This document shows, one piece after another, positions 6,918-15,671 of a stretch of 64,000 nucleotides of DNA; positions within the stretch are counted from its first letter, which is position 1; the number at the start of each line of letters is the position of its first letter. The notes under the pieces were generated by a model. That model worked only from the letters and a program-made list of their open reading frames with translations, did not search any database and had not been told where the DNA came from. A program made the translations under genes and the position numbers. The stretch comes from Bhargavaea ullalensis (GTDB taxonomy: Bacteria; Bacillota; Bacilli; Bacillales_A; Planococcaceae), in the NCBI RefSeq assembly GCF_040545425.1, contig NZ_JBEPLW010000002.1. One strand, written 5' to 3'.

Positions 6918-8801
6918 TTAATCCATGGAGGTGGCAAGCGCCAGGAGTTTCCGCAAAATGCGCACCGTCTCTTCCGAAAACCGTCCGAGGGAATCGGCCG
7001 TGGCAGAGCGGTTCCCATACATCATCCTGAATGTTTCCAGCTGGCGTTCATCAACGGGTTGTGCGGACAGGAACAGGTGAATCACCGTGATTCCGGACTT
7101 TTCCGCTTCATTCACGGCCTCCGCCGTATCCACAATCCCGTTCTGCCCGTAACCGAACGCGGACGGCTCCCCGTCTGTGAAGATCAGCAAAAACTTATGC
7201 TGTTCGGGCATCCGGATGAGTTGCCTCGCCATCCACCTGATCGCGAAGCCGTCCCGGTTGTCATCTCCCGGCTCTAGCGCCATGATCTTGTCTGCATCAT
7301 CTTTTCCTGAATCGACAAAACGGTGGAGCCACTGAAACTCATTCGGCTGACTTTCTTTTGACGCAAGCCCGGCATCTTCCTGGTAGGATGCGATGCCGTG
7401 TTTCACTTGGAGCGCGGTCAGGACGTCATGGAACAGAAGAACGGCTTTTCTCGTTTCGGGAAGTTTGTCCTCCATGGATCCCGAGCCGTCTACCAGAAGG
7501 CCAAACACGGCATCCAACCGCTCGGACGGCCGCTGTTTCCGGTAAAAGGGCTTCGGTCTTTCGGATAAAAGGATCTCAAGCGGATTTCCGGAAAGACGGC
7601 CCATCGGCAGTCTGTCACGCCGGTCCTCCCGCTTTCGTTCGATTCTTTTCTTCATTTCCCGTTCAATTGACCGGACATACGGAGCAGATTCGTTCCGCCA
7701 TTCCCGGATTGTATCCTTGTTTTCGCGAACCGGCACTGCAGCCGCTTCCCTTTCCCGGAAAACGACAGACTCATTTTCGCTCCCGAAACCTTTCGCGCGT
7801 TGCCATTCCACTGCCGCTTGTCCGGCTTCTTTTGCGGATGGCAGATGGTTCGTCTGCTCATCGGCGGCAGAGCGTCCCCTCCCCACCGATTGCACATCCA
7901 TCCCTGTCCGGCCTTCCCTTGAGGAAGACGATTCAGACTTGCCGTGCCGTCCGTGTTCAAGTTCATAGTCGAGATGGGGGCCCTTTTCCGACTTGTTGGC
8001 ATCGTGCCATGTCCGGAACAGTTCCCGGAATGTCTCCTTCTCTTCCTCTTCCCCTGCTTCACCCGACTTCACACCCCGGTGGTAGTGAAAGCCGGACCGC
8101 CGATCCGCCACGGAATCTCCGATTGCGTAGAAGGTATGCAGCAGATCTTTTTTGAGCCGACCTTCCAATATGGGCAACAGGCGCTCCGCCACGCGGATGG
8201 AATCGATTGTCGAGCGGGAGTCAAATCCGCTGTAGATCACCGGGTCGGTCAACGCGGTGATTTCTCCGGCCGGGGCTTCCCCGCTGCCGTTCAGGATCAG
8301 ATGAAAATGGTTGAACAGGGCATCCGCCCGGTGTGCGTGCCGGAGATTCACGGGAAACTGATTTCGGTGAAGGTCCGCATAGGCCTGCCGCCTGACTGCA
8401 AACGCACTTCTCGTTCCCGGCCGTCTTTTCATGACCTGATCGGACAGACGGAGCTCTTCAATCAAGAGGACCGTCTGACGCATCAGGTTTTCAAGAGGAT
8501 GCCGCTCCATTTCGCCGGTGAATCTTCGCCAGGCGGCCAGATCAAATCCGGTCCAAAAACCCGATGAAAGCAAATAAATGTCCGACAGCCGGCCCGCTTC
8601 CCGGATCTCATCCGGACGGTGCCGCCAGAACACGCTCATTGCCATCTCAAGCGATTGCGGGCTGTATTCCAGCAATTTACGCTCTGTCAGGCGGATGTCG
8701 GGTTCACCGGAAAGCGCACGTGCGAGCCGCTCGTGACGAAGCCGTTCCCCTGCATTGATCTGCTCGTCGTTGAAGTCGATAAATCGTTTGATGGGTGTCA
8801 T
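6918..8801 (-). CDS. yojO: VWA-domain protein, YojO/CoxE-like
   Basis: A 627-aa cytosolic protein. The C-terminal third is a von Willebrand factor A domain with the MIDAS motif DGSGS at about residue 437. The N-terminal half is helical, and a charged, low-complexity linker lies between (about 240-400). It is the partner of the AAA ATPase upstream (7-nt gap). Such MoxR/VWA pairs remodel or load cofactor into enzymes (NorQ/NorD, CoxD/CoxE), but no target enzyme is nearby. The ATG at 8801 directly after the yojN stop is chosen; the Shine-Dalgarno is weak, so coupling is likely. A TTG 42 nt earlier would overlap yojN. Confidence 0.85.
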   Translation of the reverse strand: MTPIKRFIDFNDEQINAGERLRHERLARALSGEPDIRLTERKLLEYSPQSLEMAMSVFWRHRPDEIREAGRLSDIYLLSSGFWTGFDLAAWRRFTGEMERHPLENLMRQTVLLIEELRLSDQVMKRRPGTRSAFAVRRQAYADLHRNQFPVNLRHAHRADALFNHFHLILNGSGEAPAGEITALTDPVIYSGFDSRSTIDSIRVAERLLPILEGRLKKDLLHTFYAIGDSVADRRSGFHYHRGVKSGEAGEEEEKETFRELFRTWHDANKSEKGPHLDYELEHGRHGKSESSSSREGRTGMDVQSVGRGRSAADEQTNHLPSAKEAGQAAVEWQRAKGFGSENESVVFREREAAAVPVRENKDTIREWRNESAPYVRSIEREMKKRIERKREDRRDRLPMGRLSGNPLEILLSERPKPFYRKQRPSERLDAVFGLLVDGSGSMEDKLPETRKAVLLFHDVLTALQVKHGIASYQEDAGLASKESQPNEFQWLHRFVDSGKDDADKIMALEPGDDNRDGFAIRWMARQLIRMPEQHKFLLIFTDGEPSAFGYGQNGIVDTAEAVNEAEKSGITVIHLFLSAQPVDERQLETFRMMYGNRSATADSLGRFSEETVRILRKLLALATSMD

Positions 8802-8808
8802 GGCGGAT

Positions 8809-9672
8809 TCACCGGATCCTCGTGCAGGCAAGGTCCATGACAAGCTGACGTTCGCCCCGGTCTTCCAGTTTTTCGGCCACCGCGTACCGGATCGCGCGCT
8901 CGGGACCGATGTGCAGCGCCAGTTCGGTCGCGTCGATCAGGCTCCGGATGGAGGCCGCCTCATCTTCCAGCAACCCGTTTCGGACCTGTTCGCGGAGATC
9001 TTCCGAAATGTCGAGCATCGTTTCGATGAGGACTGACGGCGCATCCGGAAATTCACTTTCCAGCAGATCCCGTGTTTCCTGCATGCCGAGATAAGGCACT
9101 TTGAACGCGATAAAACGGTTTTTCAGCGCCTCGTTCATCGGCACGGTTCCGACATACCCTTCGTTGATCGCGGCAATGACACCGAAGTCGGGATGTGCGC
9201 GGATAACTTCTCCCGTGAATGGGTTGGTCAACATCCGGCGGTAGTCGAGCACACTGTGCAGGATCGGCAGCGTCTCGGGCTTCGCCATGTTGATTTCGTC
9301 GATATAAAGCAGGTGGCCATTCTTCATGGCCCGGATGACCGGACCGTCGATGAATTCAATCTCTGTCCGGCCCTCTTTTTGGATGATCGTTTTGTAGCCG
9401 AGCAATGCCTCTGCATCCAGATCGACCGAGCAGTTCACCTGGTGGGCCGGCTGCGCAAAAAAGGCCGAGATGGAATCCGCCAGCTTCGTCTTGCCTGACC
9501 CGGTCGGCCCTTTCAGCAAAACCGGCCGGCGAATGACGACGGCCGTCAGGACATCTTCCCATAGATGAGGATCGGGCGACACGTAGCCCCCTGTCCCGAT
9601 GAGTAATGCTTCATCCTCCCCGTGCCGGCGGGACAGCCGTTCCTTTCGTTCTTCTTCGATGATTGCCTCCAT
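8809..9672 (-). CDS. yojN: MoxR-type AAA+ ATPase, YojN
   Basis: A 287-aa AAA+ ATPase with Walker A GPTGSGKT (about residues 54-61), Walker B LLYIDEINMAKPE and a sensor region including AAINEGYVG. It matches the NorQ/CbbQ/GvpN group. It is expected to hydrolyse ATP to drive conformational change of a client through the VWA partner YojO. AGAGGTGG lies 8 nt before the ATG. It is the first gene of a two-gene operon. A terminator for DUF6501 lies just upstream, so a promoter should be within about 25 nt or expression depends on read-through. Confidence 0.9.
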   Translation of the reverse strand: MEAIIEEERKERLSRRHGEDEALLIGTGGYVSPDPHLWEDVLTAVVIRRPVLLKGPTGSGKTKLADSISAFFAQPAHQVNCSVDLDAEALLGYKTIIQKEGRTEIEFIDGPVIRAMKNGHLLYIDEINMAKPETLPILHSVLDYRRMLTNPFTGEVIRAHPDFGVIAAINEGYVGTVPMNEALKNRFIAFKVPYLGMQETRDLLESEFPDAPSVLIETMLDISEDLREQVRNGLLEDEAASIRSLIDATELALHIGPERAIRYAVAEKLEDRGERQLVMDLACTRIR

Positions 9673-9694
9673 ACCAGATCCACCTCTCTATTTG

Positions 9695-9723
9695 AAAAGG
9701 CCCGGCGGTTTTCCCGCCGGACC
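9695..9723 (-). terminator. Terminator after the DUF6501 gene
   Basis: On the minus strand GGTCCGGCGG pairs with CCGCCGGGCC (one G-T pair) around a GAAAA loop, followed by TTTTC. It sits between the DUF6501 stop and the yojN ribosome binding site. Confidence 0.85.
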
Positions 9724-9729
9724 TCCGGT

Positions 9730-9927
9730 TCATTCAAAATACGTTTTGTAATAGCCGGCCACCTTGCCGGTATTGTCTTTGACGAAGATGAATTCGTCTG
9801 TTTCATTCTTCACTTCATATTCGTTGCCCGGCGTCAGGACGTTTGATACCAGGTATTTCGACGCATCGGTATGCGTGCATGTGACCGTCCGGATTGCCGG
9901 GGCCTCTTTCCATTCCGTGAATTTCAT
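9730..9927 (-). CDS. DUF6501 family small protein
   Basis: A 65-aa soluble protein with the pattern CTHTDASKYLVSNVLTPG and EYEVKNETDEFIFVKDNTGKV, ending GYYKTYFE, matching the Bacillales DUF6501 family. The ATG at 9927 has GGGGG 9 nt upstream; longer in-frame starts lack a site. It is probably a small beta fold. Function unknown. It is a single gene with its own terminator. Confidence 0.85.
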   Translation of the reverse strand: MKFTEWKEAPAIRTVTCTHTDASKYLVSNVLTPGNEYEVKNETDEFIFVKDNTGKVAGYYKTYFE

Positions 9928-10078
9928 CGGCTTTTGCCCCCTTTTCACTGTCTTCATTATAACGGGTAACCGGGGTGAATTCAAAGGCAAACAGGCGGGC
10001 AACACTGCGTGAACCGTCATTCAGGCGGGCTGCACGCCATTTGGATCTTCTTCTCCCTTTTCCGTATCCTGAGCCCGC

Positions 10079-10106
10079 AAAAAAAAGCCCCCCGAAGGAG
10101 GCTTTT
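10079..10106 (-). terminator. Terminator after odhB
   Basis: On the minus strand AAAAGCCTCC, loop TTCG, GGGGGCTTTTTT forms a stable tetraloop hairpin with a T tail, directly after the odhB stop. The rest of the 190-nt gap to DUF6501 shows nothing I recognise. Confidence 0.88.
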
Positions 10107-10119
10107 CACTTACTGATGA

Positions 10120-11370
10120 TCAAGAGCCGAGAAGGAGGTCTTCCGGGTTTTCGATCATTTCTTTGACGGTCTTCAGGAAGCCGACAGAGTCTTTGCCGTC
10201 GATGACGCGGTGGTCATACGAGAGGGCCACGTACATCATCGGACGGATTTCGACGTTGTCGCCGACTGCGACCGGGCGCTTCTGGATCGTGTGCATGCCG
10301 AGGATGCCCACTTGCGTGCCGTTGATGATCGGTGTGGAGAACAGCGATCCGAAGACGCCGCCGTTTGTGATCGTGAACGAGCCGCCGCTCAGGTCGGAGA
10401 GGGCCAGTTTCTTGTCACGTGCCTTGGCTGCAAGGCCGGCGATGTCTTTCTCGATTTCCGCGAAGTTCTTGCGGTCCGCGTCACGGACGACCGGTACGAC
10501 CAGGCCTTCTTCGGTGGACACGGCGATGCCGATGTCGTAGAAGTTTTTCATGAGCAGGTCTGTGCCGTCAAGCTCCGAGTTGACGGCAGGATATTGTTTC
10601 AGCGCCGCAACGACGGCTTTTGTGAAGAACGACATGAAGCCGAGGCGTGAACCGTATTTCTTCTCGAACTCGTCTTTTTTGCGCTTGCGCAGTTCCATGA
10701 CGTTGGTCATGTCGATTTCGTTGAATGTCGTGAGCATCGCGGTCGACTGGCTGACTTCCAGCAGGCGGTTGGCGATGGTCTGGCGGCGGCGGGACAGCTT
10801 CTGGCGAGTCACGCGGCCGGATTCTTCGTCTGAAGTCGGTGCTGCGGATTTTGCTGCGGGCTGCTGCGGCTTGGACTGCTGTTTCGGAGCAGCGGCTGCC
10901 GCTTCGACGTCCTGAACGCGCACACGTCCCATCGGGTCAACCGGCGTGATCGACGCAAGGTCGATGCCTTTTTCGCGCGCAAGTTTGCGTGCGGCCGGGC
11001 TTGCGATCGTGCGGTCGCTCGAGGAAGATTCTTCCTGGGCGGCTTCCGCAGCGGCCGGAGCGGCTGGAGCCGATTCTTTCGGTGCTTCCGTCTTCGGTGC
11101 TTCTGTTTTTGGAGCAGGAGCAGCGGCAGCGCCGGAACCTTCGCCGACTACAGCAATGGTCTGGCCGACTTCAACCGTGTCGCCTTCTTCTGCGAGGAGT
11201 TCCTGCACAACGCCGGCTTCCTCGGAAATGACTTCGACGTTGACTTTGTCTGTTTCAAGTTCAACGATGAATTCGCCTTTTTCAACTGTGTCGCCCGGCT
11301 GTTTCAGCCACTGGGCGATCGTTCCTTCCGTGATGGATTCAGCAAGTTCGGGCACTTTGATTTCTGCCAA
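10120..11370 (-). CDS. odhB: 2-oxoglutarate dehydrogenase E2 (dihydrolipoyl succinyltransferase)
   Basis: A 416-aa E2 subunit that transfers the succinyl group from E1 to CoA in the TCA cycle. It has an N-terminal lipoyl domain with the lipoylated lysine in ETDKVNVEV (about residue 42), an Ala/Pro/Glu-rich linker, a small E3-binding domain ending GRVRVQDVEAA, and a catalytic domain with SYDHRVIDGKDSVGF (HxxxDG). The start is TTG at 11370, 8 nt after AAGGAGG; no ATG fits. It follows odhA by 33 nt in one operon. The E3 subunit (lipoamide dehydrogenase) is not in the window. Confidence 0.97.
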   Translation of the reverse strand: MAEIKVPELAESITEGTIAQWLKQPGDTVEKGEFIVELETDKVNVEVISEEAGVVQELLAEEGDTVEVGQTIAVVGEGSGAAAAPAPKTEAPKTEAPKESAPAAPAAAEAAQEESSSSDRTIASPAARKLAREKGIDLASITPVDPMGRVRVQDVEAAAAAPKQQSKPQQPAAKSAAPTSDEESGRVTRQKLSRRRQTIANRLLEVSQSTAMLTTFNEIDMTNVMELRKRKKDEFEKKYGSRLGFMSFFTKAVVAALKQYPAVNSELDGTDLLMKNFYDIGIAVSTEEGLVVPVVRDADRKNFAEIEKDIAGLAAKARDKKLALSDLSGGSFTITNGGVFGSLFSTPIINGTQVGILGMHTIQKRPVAVGDNVEIRPMMYVALSYDHRVIDGKDSVGFLKTVKEMIENPEDLLLGS

Positions 11371-11403
11371 GGTAGTTTCCTCCTTATGGTCATGCAAATG
11401 GGA

Positions 11404-14214
11404 TCATTTGCTCAATGCGGTTTGAATGATGCGGTCCTGCTCGATCTTATGCGACTTGCCGTCGCCTTCCGACGGGCTCGAACGCTTGATGCGGCCATTG
11501 TAGACGACTGCCTTGCCGTCTGCAATGTCCCGGATGTGCGGTTCGGCATAAGACCAGGAGCCCATGTTTTTCGGTTCTTCCTGGACCCACATGAATTCCT
11601 TCACATTCGGGAAGCGCGACGTGATTTCCTGAACGCGGTCTGCCGGGAACGGATACAGCTGTTCCACGCGGATAATGTGCAGCCAGTCCGGTTTTTCGCC
11701 TTTTTCCACCTGTTCCGCAAGGTCGATGGCCATCTTGCCGCTTGCAAAGGCAATCCGTTCGACTTTTTCCGGATTGCCGCCGAGGCCGGGCTGTTCAAGA
11801 ACCGTCTGGAATTTGCCTTCCGTCAGGTCTTCGACATCGGCCCCGACGAGCGGGTGGCGAAGAAGCGACTTCGGTGTGGTGATGACGAGCGGACGGCTCG
11901 TTTCCTCGCCGAGGTGCTCGGCCTGGCGGCGCAGGATGTGGAAGTAGTTCGCCGCGCTCGACAGGTTGGCGACCGTCCAGTTGTTCTCGGCCGAAAGCTG
12001 GAGGAACCGCTCGAGCCGTGCGCTGGAGTGTTCCGGCCCCTGGCCTTCGTAGCCGTGCGGGAGAAGCAGGACAAGTCCGCTGTTCTGCCCCCACTTCGAC
12101 ATGCTGGAAGAAACAAACTGGTCAAACATCATCTGAGCCATGTTCGCAAAGTCGCCGTACTGGGCTTCCCAGAGAACGAGCGCTTTCTTGTTCTCAAGAG
12201 AATAGCCGAATTCATAGGCAACGATCGATGCTTCGCTGAGCGGGCTGTTATACACCGCAAAAGAGGCTTTCGAGCCGTCGATGTGATGAAGCGGAACATA
12301 TTCGGTGCCGTTTTCCTCATCATGAAGGACGAGGTGACGCTGGGCAAAGGTTCCGCGCTGGGCATCCTGGCCTGAAAGGCGCACAGGATGTCCGTCCTGA
12401 AGGATGGAACCGAACGCAAGCGTCTCTGCGTGGGCCCAGTCGATCTTCCCTTTCCCGTTGAACGGCTCCTCGCGCCGTTTCAGGATACGGGACAGCTTCT
12501 TGAACACATGGAAGTCTTCCGGCCACTCGAGCAGTTTGGCGTTCATCGCCCGCAGGCGATCCTCCGCCACACCGGTGGAGACGCCCGGATAACCGGCCAT
12601 GATCTCTTCAGGCGTGGTGTTTGCAGGTGTGTCCTTGCCGGATGTTTCTTTCACCCGGTCATAGGCTTCCTGCATCAGCTGGAATGTTTGCTCGTCAAGT
12701 TTCTTGACGTCTTCCTCCGTCACGATCCCCTGTTCCGCCAACTGCTTGCCGTACAGTTCGCGGACTGTCGGATGCTGGTGGATATGGTGGTACATGACCG
12801 GGTTCGTCACGAGCGGCTCATCCATTTCGTTGTGGCCGAAGCGGCGGTAGCCGAGCAGGTCGATGAGGATGTCTTTGCCGAAGCGCTCGCGGTATTCAAA
12901 TGCAAGCCGTGCGACGGCGACGACCATTTCCGGATCGTCCGCATTGACGTGGATGACCGGCACTTCATAGCCTTTCGCCGGGTCGGATGCATACAGCGTC
13001 GAACGGGAATCGTAGTGCTCCGTCGTGAAGCCGATCATGTTGTTCGCGATGACATGAATCGAACCGCCGGTGTTGTAGCCGCGGGTCCGGCTGTAGTTGA
13101 ATGTCTCGGTATTGATGCCTTGTCCCGTGAATGCCGCGTCCCCGTGGATGAGGACTGCGGATGCGCGGTCGGCATGCTGAGCAGGCAGGCCCGGCTCGTC
13201 GGTCGCATCCTGGGCAGCGCGTGTCTGGCCGGTGATGACCGGATTGACGACTTCCAGGTGCGACGGGTTATAGGCAAGCTTGATCTTCAGGCCTTCAGGC
13301 GAATTGTACGTTGCGCCCATGTGGTATTTCACATCGCCGAACCAGCCGCGTGTCAGTTCGAGCGTCCCGTCTTTCGGCATGAACGGCTCATCATTGAGAC
13401 CGGCGAACTGGGCGAACATGATTTCATACGGCTTGTTAAGCACATGTGTCAATACATTCAGCCGGCCGCGGTGCGCCATGCCGATGAGAAGTTCCTTCAT
13501 CGACTTTTCGCCTGAATTGCGGGCGATTTCGTCAAGGAGAACGACGAGCGTGTCGAGTCCCTCGATTGAAAAACGCTTGGCGCCGACAAACGTGCGGTGG
13601 ATGAACTTCTCGAAGCCTTCCACTTTTGTGAGGCGTTCCAGCAGGGCTTTCTTCTCTTCGTCGCTCAGTACTGTTTTCACACGCCCGGATTCGATGTACG
13701 ACTGGAGCCAGTCCCGCTCTTCCGGGTCGATGACCTGTGCGTATTCATACGCCGCCTTGCCTGTGTATACACTGCGAAGATGCCGGATGGCGTCCAGCCC
13801 GTTTGCAACGCCCGCCGGAATGTCCTTGAAGAACAGGGTGGCCGGAAGCGCGGCAAGATCCGCATCGCCAAGTCCGTAAGCGGACGGTTCGATGCGGGAA
13901 GAATCCCTCTCAAAATCATTGAGCGGATAGATGTCCGCTGCCAAGTGGCCGTAGTCGCGGATTGCGTCGGCCAGCAGTACGGCGGAGATCGCCTTGCCGA
14001 TATCAGCCGATGTTGCGCCTGTTCCGCCTTTGACAGTCGTTCCGACGGGTGCCGGCGCAGCCGGCGGCCCGAATTTCCTGAACAGCTCCGCGAGTTCAGG
14101 ATCGACCTGTTCGGGATCTTCCCGGTACAGGTCATACTGCTCCATCACATACCCGAGGTTCGGCCCTGAAAAAGATTCCCAAGGCGATCCGGGAGCGGCA
14201 AAGTTGTTTGACAT
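11404..14214 (-). CDS. odhA: 2-oxoglutarate dehydrogenase E1
   Basis: A 936-aa thiamine-diphosphate enzyme that decarboxylates 2-oxoglutarate and passes succinyl to OdhB. The TPP fold is shown by AHRGRLNVLTHVL, by GDA...NN in the segment starting HGDAAFTGQGI, and by RRFGHNEMDEP. The length is normal. The ATG at 14214 follows GGAGGG by 7 nt. It is first in the odhA-odhB operon, with a promoter predicted at 14269-14297. Confidence 0.97.
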   Translation of the reverse strand: MSNNFAAPGSPWESFSGPNLGYVMEQYDLYREDPEQVDPELAELFRKFGPPAAPAPVGTTVKGGTGATSADIGKAISAVLLADAIRDYGHLAADIYPLNDFERDSSRIEPSAYGLGDADLAALPATLFFKDIPAGVANGLDAIRHLRSVYTGKAAYEYAQVIDPEERDWLQSYIESGRVKTVLSDEEKKALLERLTKVEGFEKFIHRTFVGAKRFSIEGLDTLVVLLDEIARNSGEKSMKELLIGMAHRGRLNVLTHVLNKPYEIMFAQFAGLNDEPFMPKDGTLELTRGWFGDVKYHMGATYNSPEGLKIKLAYNPSHLEVVNPVITGQTRAAQDATDEPGLPAQHADRASAVLIHGDAAFTGQGINTETFNYSRTRGYNTGGSIHVIANNMIGFTTEHYDSRSTLYASDPAKGYEVPVIHVNADDPEMVVAVARLAFEYRERFGKDILIDLLGYRRFGHNEMDEPLVTNPVMYHHIHQHPTVRELYGKQLAEQGIVTEEDVKKLDEQTFQLMQEAYDRVKETSGKDTPANTTPEEIMAGYPGVSTGVAEDRLRAMNAKLLEWPEDFHVFKKLSRILKRREEPFNGKGKIDWAHAETLAFGSILQDGHPVRLSGQDAQRGTFAQRHLVLHDEENGTEYVPLHHIDGSKASFAVYNSPLSEASIVAYEFGYSLENKKALVLWEAQYGDFANMAQMMFDQFVSSSMSKWGQNSGLVLLLPHGYEGQGPEHSSARLERFLQLSAENNWTVANLSSAANYFHILRRQAEHLGEETSRPLVITTPKSLLRHPLVGADVEDLTEGKFQTVLEQPGLGGNPEKVERIAFASGKMAIDLAEQVEKGEKPDWLHIIRVEQLYPFPADRVQEITSRFPNVKEFMWVQEEPKNMGSWSYAEPHIRDIADGKAVVYNGRIKRSSPSEGDGKSHKIEQDRIIQTALSK

Positions 14215-14268
14215 GTAGATACCCTCCACTTTTTCGCACGGCATCGTGAAATTATTTGATCCGCCTTA

Positions 14269-14297
14269 ATTTTAGCATGCCGGCCCCGGGACTTAAA
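14269..14297 (-). promoter_or_regulatory. Promoter of odhAB
   Basis: On the minus strand TTTAAG and TAAAAT are 17 nt apart, and the -10 carries a TGC extension. The transcript would start near 14262, about 48 nt before the odhA start. Confidence 0.5.
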
Positions 14298-14381
14298 GGG
14301 AACGGCATACCGGGCGATGAGTGCGATTTGTCCATATCAATCTTACTACTGTGCTGATAAAATACAATCATTTTTTACCGA

Positions 14382-14419
14382 AAAACGGGGCATGCCCGCT
14401 GTAAGCGGATACATGCCCC
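14382..14419 (-). terminator. Terminator after murG
   Basis: On the minus strand GGGGCATG pairs with CATGCCCC, with an inner CCGCT/AGCGG helix, followed by GTTTTT. It is 55 nt past the murG stop and insulates odhA. Confidence 0.85.
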
Positions 14420-14474
14420 ATAAATACCCCAAATGTACGGCCATCATGCAAAAAAACGGGAATTGTCCGGCTGT

Positions 14475-15557
14475 TCATTCCCCTTTGGAGCACTTCAGGA
14501 TGAGCGCTGCCATTTCTTCCGGCGTCTTCGGCGGCTCTGCTTTTTCCATTGAGAGGATCATGCGCTGCGCGTTTTCTGTCATGGATCCGACCGCATCCAG
14601 GAATGTCTCACGCGTCACGTTCTCCTCTTCCAGGACTTCCGCGAAACCGGACTTCGCGAACAGCCGCGCATTCAAGATCTGATCCCCCCGGCTCTTCTCC
14701 GCAGAAAGCGGGATGAGAAGCATCGGCAGGCGAAGGGCAAGGAATTCAAAGATCGAGTTGGACCCGGCCCTCGAGACGACCCCGTCCGCCGCTTTCAGCA
14801 GGTCTTTCAGGCCGCCGGTGACATACTCGAACTGTGCATAGCCTTCGGTCCCGTCCAGCGTCCTGTCCAAGTGCCCCTTCCCGCACAGGTGGATGACGTC
14901 CATCGAGCGGAGAAGCTGAGGAAGGCCTGAACGCACGGCTTCATTGAGCACCGCGGATCCCTGGCTGCCGCCCATGACGAGCAGGACCGGGCGCTTTCCG
15001 GAAAGGCCGGCGAGACGGAGTCCTTCCTTTTTCGATCCGTCGAACAACTCGGGGCGGATCACGGGACCCGAGCAGGTGGCGCTTGCTTTTTTGACATGCG
15101 GCACCGTCTCCGGGAACACTGTGAAGACGTGGTCGGCAAACGGCATGGCGAGTTTGTTTGCAAGCCCCGGCGTCACGTCCGATTCGTGGATCACGACCGG
15201 AACGCCCGCCATCCGCCCGGCCAGGATGACCGGTACGGAGACAAATCCGCCTTTGGAGAAGATGAGCGCCGGCTTCAGTTTTTTGATCTGTTTGTATGCC
15301 TGCAGGACCCCCGCTCCGACTTTGAACGGGTCCGTGAAGTTCTTCATGGAGAAATACCTGCGCAGCTTGCCGCTTTGGATTTCATGATAGGGAAGCCCGG
15401 GAAACGAGTCTCTTATCAAGTTTTTTTCTATTCCATCTTTGGAACCGATATAATGAACGTCGTAGCCCTTTTCTTTCAATGGGGGGATGATGGCCTGGTT
15501 CAGCGAGACGTGACCCGCGGTTCCGCCGCCGGTCAAGATGATTTTGGGTGATTCCAA
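14475..15557 (-). CDS. murG: UDP-GlcNAc:lipid I N-acetylglucosaminyltransferase MurG
   Basis: A 360-aa GT-B glycosyltransferase that adds GlcNAc to lipid I to give lipid II at the inner membrane face. N-terminal motifs are TGGGTAGHV and the GKLRRYF and KGGFVSVP loops. The C-terminal part has VMGGSQGSA, SRAGSNSIFEFLAL and LLIPLSAEKSRGDQ, which bind UDP-GlcNAc. The sequence type resembles the stand-alone MurG of Bacillus cereus-group and Planococcaceae genomes rather than one in a dcw cluster. The start is TTG at 15557, 8 nt after AGAGG. It stands alone, divergent from the MATE gene. Confidence 0.95.
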   Translation of the reverse strand: MESPKIILTGGGTAGHVSLNQAIIPPLKEKGYDVHYIGSKDGIEKNLIRDSFPGLPYHEIQSGKLRRYFSMKNFTDPFKVGAGVLQAYKQIKKLKPALIFSKGGFVSVPVILAGRMAGVPVVIHESDVTPGLANKLAMPFADHVFTVFPETVPHVKKASATCSGPVIRPELFDGSKKEGLRLAGLSGKRPVLLVMGGSQGSAVLNEAVRSGLPQLLRSMDVIHLCGKGHLDRTLDGTEGYAQFEYVTGGLKDLLKAADGVVSRAGSNSIFEFLALRLPMLLIPLSAEKSRGDQILNARLFAKSGFAEVLEEENVTRETFLDAVGSMTENAQRMILSMEKAEPPKTPEEMAALILKCSKGE

Positions 15558-15671
15558 CGCAAAAACCTCTATTCCTGTTCTGTCTTACATTCATATGAAA
15601 GCATTATCCAACGTAGCACGGATGAAAGCAAGCCATCATCTGTCCGCAACCAGCCGAAAGGAGGCCGCACA

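Noticed and set aside
14400..14413. A cre-like sequence TGTAAGCGGATACA upstream of odhA, suggesting CcpA control
   Set aside because: It lies inside the murG terminator hairpin, whose symmetry explains its palindromic form, and is about 130 nt upstream of the predicted odhA promoter.
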